This document shows positions 54,612 through 64,000 of a DNA stretch of 64,000 nucleotides, piece after piece. Source of the DNA: Ridgeia piscesae (taxonomy: Eukaryota > Annelida > Polychaeta > Sabellida > Siboglinidae); the NCBI GenBank assembly GCA_025642075.2, contig JAODUO010000527.1, positions 514,001 through 578,000 on the forward strand, read 5' to 3'. The notes under the pieces are model-generated. The model was not told the DNA's origin. It worked only from the letters and a program-made list of their open reading frames with translations, and did not search any database. Positions within the stretch are counted from its first letter, which is position 1, and each line of letters starts with the position of its first letter. A program made the translations under genes and the position numbers.

Positions 54612-54642
<31 letters not shown>

Positions 54643-54645
54643 TAC
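54541..54645. repeat. (TA)n-(TTTA)n microsatellite
   Basis: TA run followed by TTTA tetramers. Confidence 0.97.
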
Positions 54646-54649
54646 TGTA

Positions 54650-55770
54650 TGTTCAAAGTAAACATTATATTACTAGCGCAAACCACCTAAGAAGCGAAGC
54701 CTGTTTCTCGCAGTGATCAGTGATGTATGTATCTGTTCCTGGCCCGAGACAACACGGCGCGGTGTACATTGAAACGCAGCCAGACATCTCAGCACGATAA
54801 GCTATTGTTCGGCAGTTCACGAAGAGTCACGTTCTCCATCTATCACACATCTGTCTGAGGCGTCTTAGCCTTGACCCAAGTTGCGTAACTGACCTTGTCC
54901 AATTAAGCACACTGGTCTATATATATATACCTACGTAGATCGGAGATAAAAGTGTTCGACATAACAGCGGGCCCGTGGGTTTGTTCTTTTGTTCGAGTAC
55001 TTAGACAAATACGACGTTGTCTCATAAATCGACCAAGTTCACAAATGATAGAGTGGTTTATATTCCTGGATGAAATCGCCTCCCCTTCACCAAACTCATC
55101 CAGAAAAATACATGTGGCGTGAGACTTGCGACTTTGACCGAGCCTACTCATGTAATATGATTGTTAACCCATCAGCCATTATGATATCCAGTTATGATCC
55201 CCACAAAATCATCTTACTTAGACTTAGTTCCTCGTTTTCCTTACGGGACATCGGGTGACAAGTTTTCCCCGTCTAGTACGATCTTTAGCAATTTCTTTTT
55301 CATTCCATGTAATTTCAATTTCTGCCAGTTCTTCATTAATGTCTTGCCCAAGTCTTAGCTAATCTTCCTCTCTTTCTGCTACCACCTTCAGTCACAACAG
55401 GAGCATCAATGTGCAGTAATATATATCACTCGAAGGGCCTTTGCATGTGATGAAAAACTAGTAACCATCTTGATGCTGCTTTGCCGCCAGTTTCCCATAT
55501 GTAGTGTTGTTTTGGGGCGTAGTGTAAGGTGCTTTGAACATTCCTAAGTGCTGGATATGTACCATACTCGAAAATGTTGTTTTACCTTTGTTATTGGAAA
55601 CAGTTGTTACAATTAAAATCACTACACAATTGTTCAACGTATCAATAAAAACAGATAATGTTCCGTTTGGGTGGAAACAAACAAACAAATAAACATTACA
55701 GCACTATTTAAATGTTTTAATATTACGAAAAACGACGCAAGTGCGAATCAAATTCAACGTTTCTCTTTAG
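54650..55770. other. region upstream of selenoprotein P
   Basis: No coding exon recognised. The sequence just before the SelP start reads ttctctttag at 55761-55770, an acceptor-like site, so a 5' UTR exon further upstream is likely. Confidence 0.4.
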
Positions 55771-55791
55771 GCAGTGACCCCGTCATCCAAG

Positions 55792-55980
55792 ATGGCGGCG
55801 GTTCACCTTCTTCTGGCGTTCCTTTTGGTTAACGCCGCAACGGAAGCCGCCAGGGTCTGCGAAACAGCACCGCCTCTGGCGACTGAACGGGGAGTCACCG
55901 ATGGCGCTCAGTCGCGGCAACGTGACGGTGGTGGCGCTGCTGCAGGCCAGTTGATTGACATGCCGACCGCAGGCCAGTAG
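55792..55980 (+). CDS. SELENOP: SelP exon 1: signal peptide and UxxC, with one-base frame offset
   Basis: The ATG frame gives the signal peptide then RVCETAPP. The frame one base later gives W, SPMALSRGN and VTVVALLQASULTCRPQAS up to the donor gtaggt. Vertebrate SelP has C-x-x-P-P-x-W before the same strand, placing the extra base at about 55873-55876. Within the UxxC frame an ATG at 55901 exists but would lack a signal peptide. Confidence 0.85.
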   Translation: MAAVHLLLAFLLVNAATEAARVCETAPPLATERGVTDGAQSRQRDGGGAAAGQLIDMPTAGQ

Positions 55981-58946
55981 GTAGGTGGCGCACTAGTTAC
56001 GTGGTCAGAGGTAGTATTGCATAAAAGCGATGTGTTTATTACTTACCACGAAGCATTATTTGGTTATACGTTGCATTTGTTGATTTTTTTTATTTCACTT
56101 GTTATATGTAACCATGTTAGTTTTCGAGGGAACCAGTTGAGTACTATACTAAGGGTTTCCGAAAAAACGAGCGTTGTAAGGTAACGGATAGAACCTCATT
56201 ATAGTCATGTAGGTATTGACAACAATCTATGTTGTACTTAATATGGCGACTTACATAAAGTATGTAGCCACGTCCCGACGCTAAGTAAACATGGTCAAAA
56301 TGTAGTCATCGTCATCTATTTCGGGCGCCAACTCGTGCGGTGGCAAACACTTCCAAGACATGTTAGACAGAAAAATTAATATATTGTAGCAATGCAGCGT
56401 TTCCAATAAAGGGTTCTCACGTTCATAGCTTCTCTATCAACATGACCTTTGACTCTTGAGTTATATGTTGTTGAGTGTGATTTCGCGAAGTAATCTGATA
56501 CTGTAAATTTATTGCTCATTATTGAAGACGTGCACTATTATATACTATGCAGAATCAAATAGTAATTCTGCCCATTGCTAGTGATGCTGGCGCAATAACG
56601 AACGTGTCGCTGTCAATGAGAACGCACAAAATGCTGTTTTGTTGCACAGTTTGGCTGCGCTCGGCAAACGTCTTCGAGGCGACGGTGTTCCCGTCGTCAT
56701 TTACGGGGTCAACTCCCACCACTGGCACTCTCGCCTCATGGGCAGCCTGCTGCGTGGATTGGTCGACTTCCCCGTCTACCAAGACCGGGCTGACGTGAAC
56801 GTGTGGAGACTGCTGGGTGGACAACGGGACGACGTCTACGTGTACGACAAGTGAGTATGTTAACATGATGATGATGATGATGATGACGATGATGACGATG
56901 ATGATGAAAAGGATGAGGATGAGAAGGAGGTGGATGACGAGGCGATGAGGTTGATGATGATGATGAGGAGGAGGGGGAGAAGTAGTAGTAGGAGGAGGAG
57001 GAGGAGGAGGAGGAGGATGATGAGGAGGAGGATGATGATGATGAGGAGGAGGAGGACGATGAGGAGGATGATGAGGAGGAGGATGATGAGGAGGAGGATA
57101 CTACTACTACTAATAATAATACACTAAACTAAACTATATTATACTACACTAAAATAAACTATACTACATTACCAACAGCGAGAACATCAGACTCTCAAAC
57201 GATATGATCCGAATTCGAATCCCGTGCCGCCGTTTCGAACCTTAGGCAAGTTCGTTCAAGCTCATGCAGCTATACAAATGAGTGTATAGACATTTGTGTA
57301 TTTAATTTCTATGTTATCCGTGTGGGGCTAAACAATGCTCCCACATCATGGATACTGGTTAATCCTGCTGTAATTCTTATTTTATAAACAACTGCAAAGT
57401 TATGTTTTTAATTATGTTTGTGTTAATATGTTTTAAAAAAGTGCTGCCACCTCACGGAGTCTGATTAATCGAGGCTAGTCTAAAGACTGGATACTGCGCT
57501 ATGCAAAAACACACGTGTTTACGTTTTACATCGAGACATTTGCTGTTCCACAGGTGCGGCCGACTGACGGAACACATCCCATTCCCGCGGAGTTCCGTTA
57601 TCCAGAATGCCGTCGAGGTAGCCGTGCTCAGAGCGCACATGCACGACCCGTGCGCTTCCGGCTCCGGCGACGTGCTTGTCGACGTTGGCGTAAGTTTTGT
57701 ATCACGTTACCAGTGTCGCCATCTGCTGTGATCTATTCAAACCGACCGCGCTGGTGGCGATTTGTTTAGTCTAAAGTGATTGTATTTACAATTTCTCTGC
57801 GTCGTGTTTGTTTTTTATTTGAAACAAATAATATTTGCAAATTATTACAAAGTTTGAGCATGTTTGTTTATTTCATTACTGTATATAACGTTGCGGTAAA
57901 AAGAAGAGATATATTATAAGACAGTTCAGCGACCGACTACAATATAGCGTCTGAAATTATTCAAACGTCCGACCGACTGAAGTTAGTGTTTGTAGATGTT
58001 GTGCTCTTTGCTAAATAACACAGCATCTTATTTTTGTTACGGATATGAAGTGTTATTGTTATTGTGACATTTCGTTTGCTGCCACTATACTGTGTTAATA
58101 TCCATTATCGAATTTATACCGGACACGCGTCTTTGGCGATACGCGATTGTGCAGCTCATGGTTTGAGAAAAAAATAGTTGCATATGTATACACCAGAGGC
58201 GCCACTGACGTCATTTTACGTAGCATGTTTCCACCAGTACATAATATGTCTGCTATAAAACAAACCAGTTATGGGGTACATGAGGTCTACATTGAAACAA
58301 AATATGGCAGTATTTCGGGGAAAAGATCAAATTTCGACGAACGCCGTTGCTATTGTTTTCGGAATGTTATGCGAATTGAGCATTGGACGATCAACGTTTA
58401 CCTTTGCTAAAAATGTTGCTAACGGTTATATGCGTGAATTACACTGCTATAGCGGCATACCATCTCATAAATCAAACATTCCCGCGTACAGTTGTCACTT
58501 TACATAACTTTGCATAAGTGTTTTTGTTATAAATAAATAAATAAATAAATACTTTTTGGCCAAATTTAAACGGAATACACGAACGCACCAGCGTGTTCCC
58601 ATAAACCTTTTAAGGGTAATGCGAGTCACGTGATGGATGTCATTTGTTGCCGTTGCAGGGAAAGAACGTACCTTCGGAACACCCTAACTCGGCCATCTGA
58701 CAGCCAGGTCAGGGTGGACGCCGGTGACGTCTGCAAGGAGGTCAAGGGCGTCCGTCCTGACCTTGACCTTCGCAACAGGGCGGTCAGGGTGGACGTCCCT
58801 GACCATGACCTTCTCAGCAGGGTGGTCAAGTTGAACGTCCCTGACCGTGACCTTCGCAGCAGGGAGGTCAGGTTGAACATCCCTGACTGTGACCTTCACA
58901 GCAAGGCGGTCGGTTTGAAAATCCCTGACCGTGACCTTCGCAGTAG
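55792..58946 (+). CDS. SELENOP: selenoprotein P with UxxC motif and repeated Sec-rich tail
   Basis: Secreted selenium-transport and redox protein in which UGA codes for selenocysteine. Exons 55792-55980, 56650-56850, 57554-57689 and 58659-58946 join in phase 2, 2, 0 with GT-AG junctions. Exon 1 has a signal peptide (MAAVHLLLAFLLVNAATEAA) and VTVVALLQASULTC, where U is TGA at 55952. Exons 2-3 give the rest of the thioredoxin-like fold: VVIYGVNSHHWHSRL, FPVYQDRADVNVWRLLGG, DDVYVYDKCGRLTEHIPFP. Exon 4 carries 12 further in-frame TGA codons, ten as U-x-U pairs, and ends at TAG 58944-58946. About 270 residues and 13 Sec are predicted. Two oddities: the signal-peptide frame and the UxxC frame differ by one base near 55876, so this copy carries an indel (real or assembly); and there is no His-rich segment. 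The fold assignment is very secure; the exon 4 frame follows from splice phase. Confidence 0.9.
56650..56850 (+). CDS. SELENOP: SelP exon 2: thioredoxin-like core
   Basis: Phase 2 in and 2 out. It contains LAALGKRLRGDGVPVVIYGV, NSHHWHSRL and VYQDRADVNVWRLLGGQRDD, closely following SelP from the helix after UxxC to the YD(K/R)CGRL strand. Confidence 0.95.
56862..57125 (+). repeat. (GAT/GAG)n purine-rich tract in SelP intron 2
   Basis: Trinucleotide GAT and GAG repeats begin about 12 bp after the exon 2 donor and end in an ACT/AAT run. Confidence 0.95.
57171..57505 (+). mobile_element. tRNA-derived SINE (family A) in SelP intron 2
   Basis: B box GAATTCGAATCCC, core CGCCGTTTCGAACCTTAGGC, tail GACTGGATACTGCGCTATGC. 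Its end is about 48 bp from the exon 3 acceptor. Confidence 0.75.
57554..57689 (+). CDS. SELENOP: SelP exon 3: end of thioredoxin-like fold
   Basis: Phase 2 in and 0 out, donor gtaagt. It contains CGRLTEHIPFPRSSVIQNAV and then HMHDPCASGSGD. The SelP family has YVEEAIKIAY and a Cys-rich segment here. Confidence 0.93.
57690..58658. other. SelP intron 3, no other feature
   Basis: AT-rich, with a short AAAT run at about 58534-58552. Confidence 0.6.
58659..58946 (+). CDS. SELENOP: SelP exon 4: Sec-rich C-terminal domain
   Basis: Phase 0 after the acceptor ttgccgttgcag. Reading through TGA gives GKNVPSEHPNSAIU and then Gln/Gly-rich sequence with TGA at 58698, 58725, 58758, 58764, 58800, 58806, 58842, 58848, 58884, 58890, 58926 and 58932. 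The repeat unit is 14 codons (PSQQGGQVERPUPU), and U-x-U pairs are exactly 42 bp apart. No TAA or TAG occurs before 58944. A competing frame is open because the 42-bp period is a multiple of three, but it does not follow from the exon 3 donor. Confidence 0.82.
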
Positions 58947-59040
58947 GTGGTCAGTCCCTGGTCGCGATAATCAAACCGAGCTCGTTTGGTTGAAAGTCTT
59001 TGGATAGTGACTTTCGAAGTAGGGTCGTCAACCTAACACG

Positions 59041-59090
59041 TTAAAGCGAGGTTGCCTGTTCCTAGGTTTTACCTGGCAGCCTCCCTTTAA
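59041..59090 (+). other. stable stem-loop in SelP 3' UTR
   Basis: TTAAAG...CTTTAA outside and GAGGTTGCC...GGCAGCCTC inside form a 15-bp stem with one C-C mismatch and an 18-nt loop. It has no SECIS core and its role is unknown. Confidence 0.6.
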
Positions 59091-59174
59091 AGTCTCTCGG
59101 TGAAACCAGAGAACAACATTACCGCATATAATACATTTACTCATGCGCACGTTCAAATCACACACCAAATCCCG

Positions 59175-59254
59175 CCAACGTCTCGTTCTATGTGAAGGTT
59201 TGCTGCTAAAGCCGCGAGGTCGCGCGAACTGGAAGGAAAGGCTCGAGACGTTGT
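59175..59254 (+). promoter_or_regulatory. SECIS element candidate (type 2)
   Basis: Helix I: CAACGTCTCG (59176-59185) with CGAGACGTTG (59244-59253). Core GTGA at 59192-59195 faces GGAA at 59231-59234. Helix II: GGTTTGC with GCGAACT, plus GC/GC beyond a bulge. AAA at 59208-59210 sits 12 nt after the core TGA. A small GCC-GCGA-GGT stem follows, giving the type-2 apex. It lies about 230 nt after the SelP stop, as expected for a 3' UTR SECIS. Confidence 0.85.
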
Positions 59255-59404
59255 TGTGGCACTCGGTCGTGATTTATATGTGCGCTTCGTTGTAGCTTCA
59301 CCAGGCCGCAGCACATGCATTGCACCTAATGTCTAGGCAGTTTAATGGGCTAAAATGATATGGGTTTCAGTTGTGGTCATGTTCAATACCTTTTTAGGAA
59401 TCTA

Positions 59405-59520
59405 CTTCTTCCAGGTGTCGTGTCTGTTCCTGACGTCAGCGATCATGGCCCTCCAAACTGGGCGGTCTTTCACTCGCAGTTGTTCAGTTGCGCTCATTCC
59501 ATAGAACATTGGCAGGCTAT
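59405..59520 (-). pseudogene. LINE C-terminal fragment
   Basis: Minus strand gives GMSATEQLRVKDRPVWRAMI and then ADVRNRHDT, the kind of terminal segment found in invertebrate LINE ORFs. Confidence 0.6.
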
Positions 59521-59797
59521 CATTGTTTTTACTCGCTGACGTACATTGGTTTTCTTTTTAGGAATACTTATTTACAATTTGTTACGTACTGCCTTTCATC
59601 TGGAACATTTCTTACCATAAATATGTGATGCCTTAAAAATATAAACCTATGTTCTAGTTAGTATAATATTCGTCACATCTTGTGTGTGAAATTAATTGCA
59701 CCATATTGTTAAACTGACGAAATATGTTTTGTTATATAATCTAGTAGATAATATTCACGCGATCCCATTTTCACACAGTGGTAGTGCTCCTCACACC

Positions 59798-59803
59798 AAT
59801 AAA
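59798..59803 (+). promoter_or_regulatory. possible SelP poly(A) signal
   Basis: AATAAA about 850 nt after the stop; it lies beyond a LINE fragment, so earlier non-canonical ends remain possible. Confidence 0.35.
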
Positions 59804-59949
59804 GCACAGAGAAAGGCCTGCACTATTTAGCTATACTTCCATGTTCTGTGTTTCGTGTATGTTCATATTCTAACCAAACCTGCCGACATACGTGTATGAA
59901 TTAAGATGATGGGCGATCCGAAATGGCTTCAGAATGGCTCCTGAAATTA

Positions 59950-60530
59950 ACTTACTTACTTATGCCTGTTTGTTCGCTGAGAATATAGGCCAACGACCTA
60001 AGAACGCCACCGTTTTCTATCCGTGGCCAAACTCTCCATTTCTCTCCTGGTGTATCCCATCTCCTTCGTTTCATTTTCCGTGTCTCTTTGCCAGGTGTTT
60101 CGTGGCCTACCTCTTCGCCTCTTCCCTGGGGGTTCCATGTGATAGCTTGACGGGTGATGGTTTCTGGAGGTTTCCTATCCACCTCCATTTTCTCTTCTTT
60201 ATTACATTTTCTATGGGTAGTTGCTTGGTCATTTTCCAGAGTGTAGTGTTGGATACATTGTCTGTCCACTTCAGGTGTAAGATTCTTCGCGGGTATTTGT
60301 TGATGAAGGTCTGTATTCTGTTTAGTGTCTTCTGTGTACTTCGCCATGTGTCCGATCCATACAGTAAAACTGCCTTGACATTTGAATTGAATATTCTGAA
60401 ATTAAGGTCAACAACAATTTCTTGCAGTTGTAGTCTTCCGCAAGCGTAGCCATCTTCTTCAATAGTTCTATGTGTGACGTGTATGACATCAACGTATGTG
60501 TGGAATAATACGATGACGTGATAGTCAAAT
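59950..60530 (-). pseudogene. LINE reverse-transcriptase C-terminal fragment
   Basis: Minus-strand frames give KPPETITRQAITWNPQG, the RT-terminal hallmark, plus RRWDTPGEKWRVW. Frameshifts break it into pieces. Confidence 0.85.
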
Positions 60531-60757
60531 GTACTGACGAAGATGGCCGCTACCCTAGTTGAAGATTCGTAAACGCCAAGTTAAATATTACGGATTGAAT
60601 ATGCATTTTTTTAAATCAAAACTGAATTGTTTTATGTTCAGCAATAACAAAAATAACTTGAACCGGTTATGACGACACTGTCACCAATCACGCTGCCCGG
60701 TGTGAATTCCACGATGTCGCAAATTTATGTTCCATCCGATACATGGCCACTTTGTGT

Positions 60758-61080
60758 AGAGCGAGCAGTAGCACAGTGGCTAGAACGTCGGACTCTCAAA
60801 TTAGAGAACCGGGTTCAAAGTATGTGCCACCGCATCGAATTCAAACTTTGGGCAAGTTCTGCGATATTCCGTGCCAATTTACTCAGATGCATGAATGGGT
60901 ACCTGGCTATAGGCAGTGGTGGATTTTGTGTACGAATACTGATCGTGCGTGCATTAAATATCGCGTGGCTGAATGTTTCTTACAGGAGTCAAGATGGGGG
61001 TTTGACAGGACAGATCTGTCAGGGAGTATAGTCAAGGCGTTCAGGGTAGTACTAAGAATTGGATATTGCGCAATATAAGA
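60758..61080 (+). mobile_element. full-length tRNA-derived SINE (family A)
   Basis: A box GTAGCACAGTGGCTAGAACG, B box CGGGTTCAAAG, core AACTTTGGGCAAGTTCTGCG, then GGCTATAGGCAGTGGTGGAT, CAGGGAGTATAGTCAAGGCG and tail TTGGATATTGCGCAATATAA. This is the best-preserved copy in the window. Confidence 0.85.
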
Positions 61081-61418
61081 AACTTACGCGCCCTCACTTA
61101 CGCTTTTGTAACTGTTCGAAACGATGCTAAAACCCATTGGCTTACATGTATTTACAACACAAATGCAGGGAAGACACTGTTATGTGTGGTATACTATTTA
61201 CGATTACGATGTAAATGAAATGTAACTGTGAAACAATTGTCTAATAAAATACATTGACATTCAGCGTTTTTGTTATTTTCATTTGTGTAATATCACGACC
61301 AGCAGTCGACGAAACTACGACTGAGATTACGCATTCATGCATACGTGTATTATATGTGCATACATACATGCACGCATGCACACATGCTTACACATAGATT
61401 CATGCATACACATACATG

Positions 61419-61700
<282 letters not shown>

Positions 61701-63480
61701 GTAGCATATAATTATATGTATAAATTAGTAAAACTAATGAACACAGTCATGGCCAATATATTTTATTATATAAACAAGGCAAAATACGCCAGTAACACCC
61801 TACTTGTCATACAGTCATCTTCATTATTAATGCGGTGCTTCAAATCCTACTAGAAAACAACATTATTTTTACGTTATGTAGTAGACTTTCGCTGGTTAAT
61901 TGGTACGTATAAAAGTGGGATTTCGAATACTTTATTTCCCTATTTATTTTATTATCTCATGATACATTTAAATAATTTAAATTAACTATATAGCATATCA
62001 TGTTTGTTATTATTATGTGTATGGTTACTATTACTATTTTAATCCAACCGTCATAGAAATTCTAGAACATTATACATGGAACATTTTACAATGTCGTTTT
62101 GTTAATCAAACATAGACGTGTATAATGCCTTTGACATCACGCGTGTATTCCATGCACCCTATTTAATATACTACACAGATTTACTGATGGGAATATACAG
62201 AAAAGACAACTACACAACTAATTCAAGTATATGACAAAACTGTACAATATATACCCAAATCATGTTCGAGGTAAGAAACGGTAAGTGATATATAAATTGT
62301 TACGATAATAAATGTTAACTCCGTGTATTTGAACTGAGCTATCTCTGCAGGTTTCGCAGTCATATATGGAAAACGCAGTTGCAATACTTTACAAAGAGAC
62401 GAGTAAAATATTTCACAAAAGTCAACACTTCACAGGACACCGGTGCTTGTCTGGTTGCTTAGCGACCAGTTTGAGCCAACCTTTGCCCGATGTATTGTAC
62501 AGCGCTTTAAAATACCGCTCTGCACGTATTTAAAATTAAATTATTTCAGTTATAGCGAGGTAGACTGATACGGCTAAGTTTGACACTAAAAACCTACTCC
62601 ACTCAAGCGGTTCTCGTTTTTTTTTATGAAGTGCGAATTACTATAATTCAAATTCCTGGAAATATTATTTGAAGCTGAACACGACCAATCTCGTTTCCGC
62701 ACTTCACCCTGCAAGTGGATTGAAATACAAAAAAAAATCGACGAAGTTCCTGCTAAAACTATTACTATTCCTAGCCTGAGTTTATTAGTCAGCGTATAGG
62801 AACATATATGGTTACTTTAATCGTGACTCGTGTTTCATTCGTTATAATATTAAATTTATCTTCCCGCCTCCGATCAGCGTTAAACAAATTCACAAAACGT
62901 AAGGCTACATTAGACTTACCGGGAATATATTTGTTCTACTCTTAAAGGTACGAAAACATTTATTTACAGATTAGTAAACATAGCCAGAGCAAATACATGT
63001 TTCTCGACCGCACGCCGGAAATACGTAAAACATTGCGTCACAGATTCGCAACGTAATACGATGACGTAGCGCGATTACGTCACTTTATTTGTCGCCTTCA
63101 AGCAGCAGAGAAAAATGAGACCGATTCAATGCAATATGTCTTACTCAGGCAAATGTAAGTATAATGGTTAGTTCTAAAATATAAATATTCATATTATCAA
63201 TATTCATTCAATTAACACTCGTGCGCAAACTAAGCATGCTCACGCACGCACACACGCATGCAAGCACGCACACACACATTACCGCTGAACATGATCGACA
63301 CGCATGATTCTCTGATTACCATTTTTTGTAACTAATATACACTTAATTGTTTCTCGATATCTTAATATATTATTAATTGTTCTCTTCTACACATAAATCA
63401 TGTTACAAGTCCCCACCTTGGATACGGTTATCGGAAGCGTCCGTACAACAAACTATGCATTTTTACATAGAATTACATCG
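61701..63480. other. AT-rich region, no gene seen
   Basis: No exon, repeat family or RNA gene recognised. Several ACGTCA words cluster at about 63040-63080. Confidence 0.6.
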
Positions 63481-63484
63481 TTTG

Positions 63485-64000
63485 TCATTTTACCCTAATA
63501 TCAACCGCAGCGAATAGAACGCAGAAAATCTGTTGTTGTTGGGACAATTTTCGCAGCTGCGGCGCCCTAAATTTGGTTTGTTTCTGTTTTATTGGGGTGC
63601 ACAAGCACATGTCTGACCCAAAACAAAATTTACACGACCACCTTGTTTTCACACGTTTTGTGTGTGTCCTATTGGAATATTTTCCCACCCGTATCAGTGT
63701 TAGTTGGGGGCTGAACCATATGTTTGCAACCACCGAAATTCCAGCTGGGCAACTAACCCCCTTGTCCCCCCCAGTTCCCTCGTCTATATCCAGGATGTTG
63801 TTTCTGTGTGAGCGTGGTGAGCTGACAACCACCGTTCGTTGCTGCGAGTCCTGTTCTGTCCTACTTCGTGTGTCTATAAAAAATATCCTAGTTGGAACGT
63901 CGGACGATGAAGTGCCGGGAACGTTCACGTTGCATCGACATCACCGGAAGACGTCGCGTATCGCCGCCGTTAGAAGCAGCGACAACAACGTCCAACGCAC
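63485..64000. other. unassigned GC-richer right edge with open frames on both strands
   Basis: A minus-strand frame of 147 codons (63485-63928) and a plus-strand frame running off the window (from about 63680, with NILVGTSDDEVPGTFTLHRH) overlap. I recognise neither. The CpG-rich end could be a promoter, a first exon or retrotransposon sequence. Confidence 0.3.

Noticed and set aside
55774..55980. 68-codon frame ending at TAG as a complete small protein
   Set aside because: Only its signal peptide and first Cys segment look like SelP. The rest of the exon matches SelP one frame over with TGA as Sec.
56930..57127. Arg/Met-rich 65-codon frame
   Set aside because: Translation of the (GAT/GAG)n tract in SelP intron 2.
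58630..59007. 125-codon open frame over the SelP tail (VRVDVPDHDLL-like repeats)
   Set aside because: It is open because the 42-bp repeat keeps all frames. It does not follow from the exon 3 donor phase and has no SelP similarity.
59041..59090. Stem-loop as the SECIS element
   Set aside because: Long stem but no TGA/GA core or apical AA; the element at 59175-59254 fits instead.

Overview
This is an animal genomic window: spliced genes with GT-AG introns, LINE and SINE debris, DNA-transposon MITEs and very many simple and complex tandem repeats. The gene content (an otoferlin-type ferlin, a Toll-like receptor and a selenoprotein P with a Sec-rich tail) together with the SINE/MITE load suggests a lophotrochozoan, most likely a mollusc. 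That placement is inference. Layout: (1) 1-30 kb, + strand: the 3' half of an otoferlin-like ferlin. It enters from upstream inside the C2D region and runs through 22 internal exons (C2D end, C2-DE region, charged linker, C2E, C2F). It then reaches two alternative last exons of equal length, each encoding a complete tail anchor. Its introns hold large minisatellites (24, 42, 37 and 30 bp units), SINEs, a LINE fragment and a TTAA-flanked MITE. (2) 30-35 kb: AT-rich intergenic sequence with a LINE remnant, a perfect 44-bp hairpin and two MITEs. (3) 35.5-40.2 kb, - strand: a two-exon Toll-like receptor (about 770 aa) with signal peptide, leucine-rich repeats, one membrane span and a TIR domain. 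A MITE lies directly behind its stop codon and a (CA)240 tract lies about 330 bp upstream of its start. (4) 41-55 kb: gene-poor, repeat-dominated DNA. It includes a pogo-like transposon remnant, a 25-bp minisatellite, pentanucleotide arrays including about 1.9 kb of (GATTC)n, a foldback element enclosing a reverse-transcriptase fragment, and MITEs. (5) 55.8-59.8 kb, + strand: a selenoprotein P gene. Exon 1 carries a signal peptide and a UxxC redox motif with TGA as Sec. Exons 2-3 complete the thioredoxin-like fold. Exon 4 is a Sec-rich tail with 12 in-frame TGA codons, ten of them as five U-x-U pairs set 42 bp apart, the last four pairs lying in 14-codon tandem repeats. A type-2 SECIS candidate follows in the 3' region. 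A conventional ORF caller would miss this gene. Exon 1 also shows a one-base reading-frame offset between the signal peptide and the Sec motif. (6) 59.4-64 kb: LINE fragments, a SINE, CA/GT microsatellites and AT-rich sequence, with unassigned open frames at the right edge. The three genes are not an operon or pathway. They are neighbours with separate roles: calcium-triggered membrane fusion, innate immune sensing, and selenium transport or redox.
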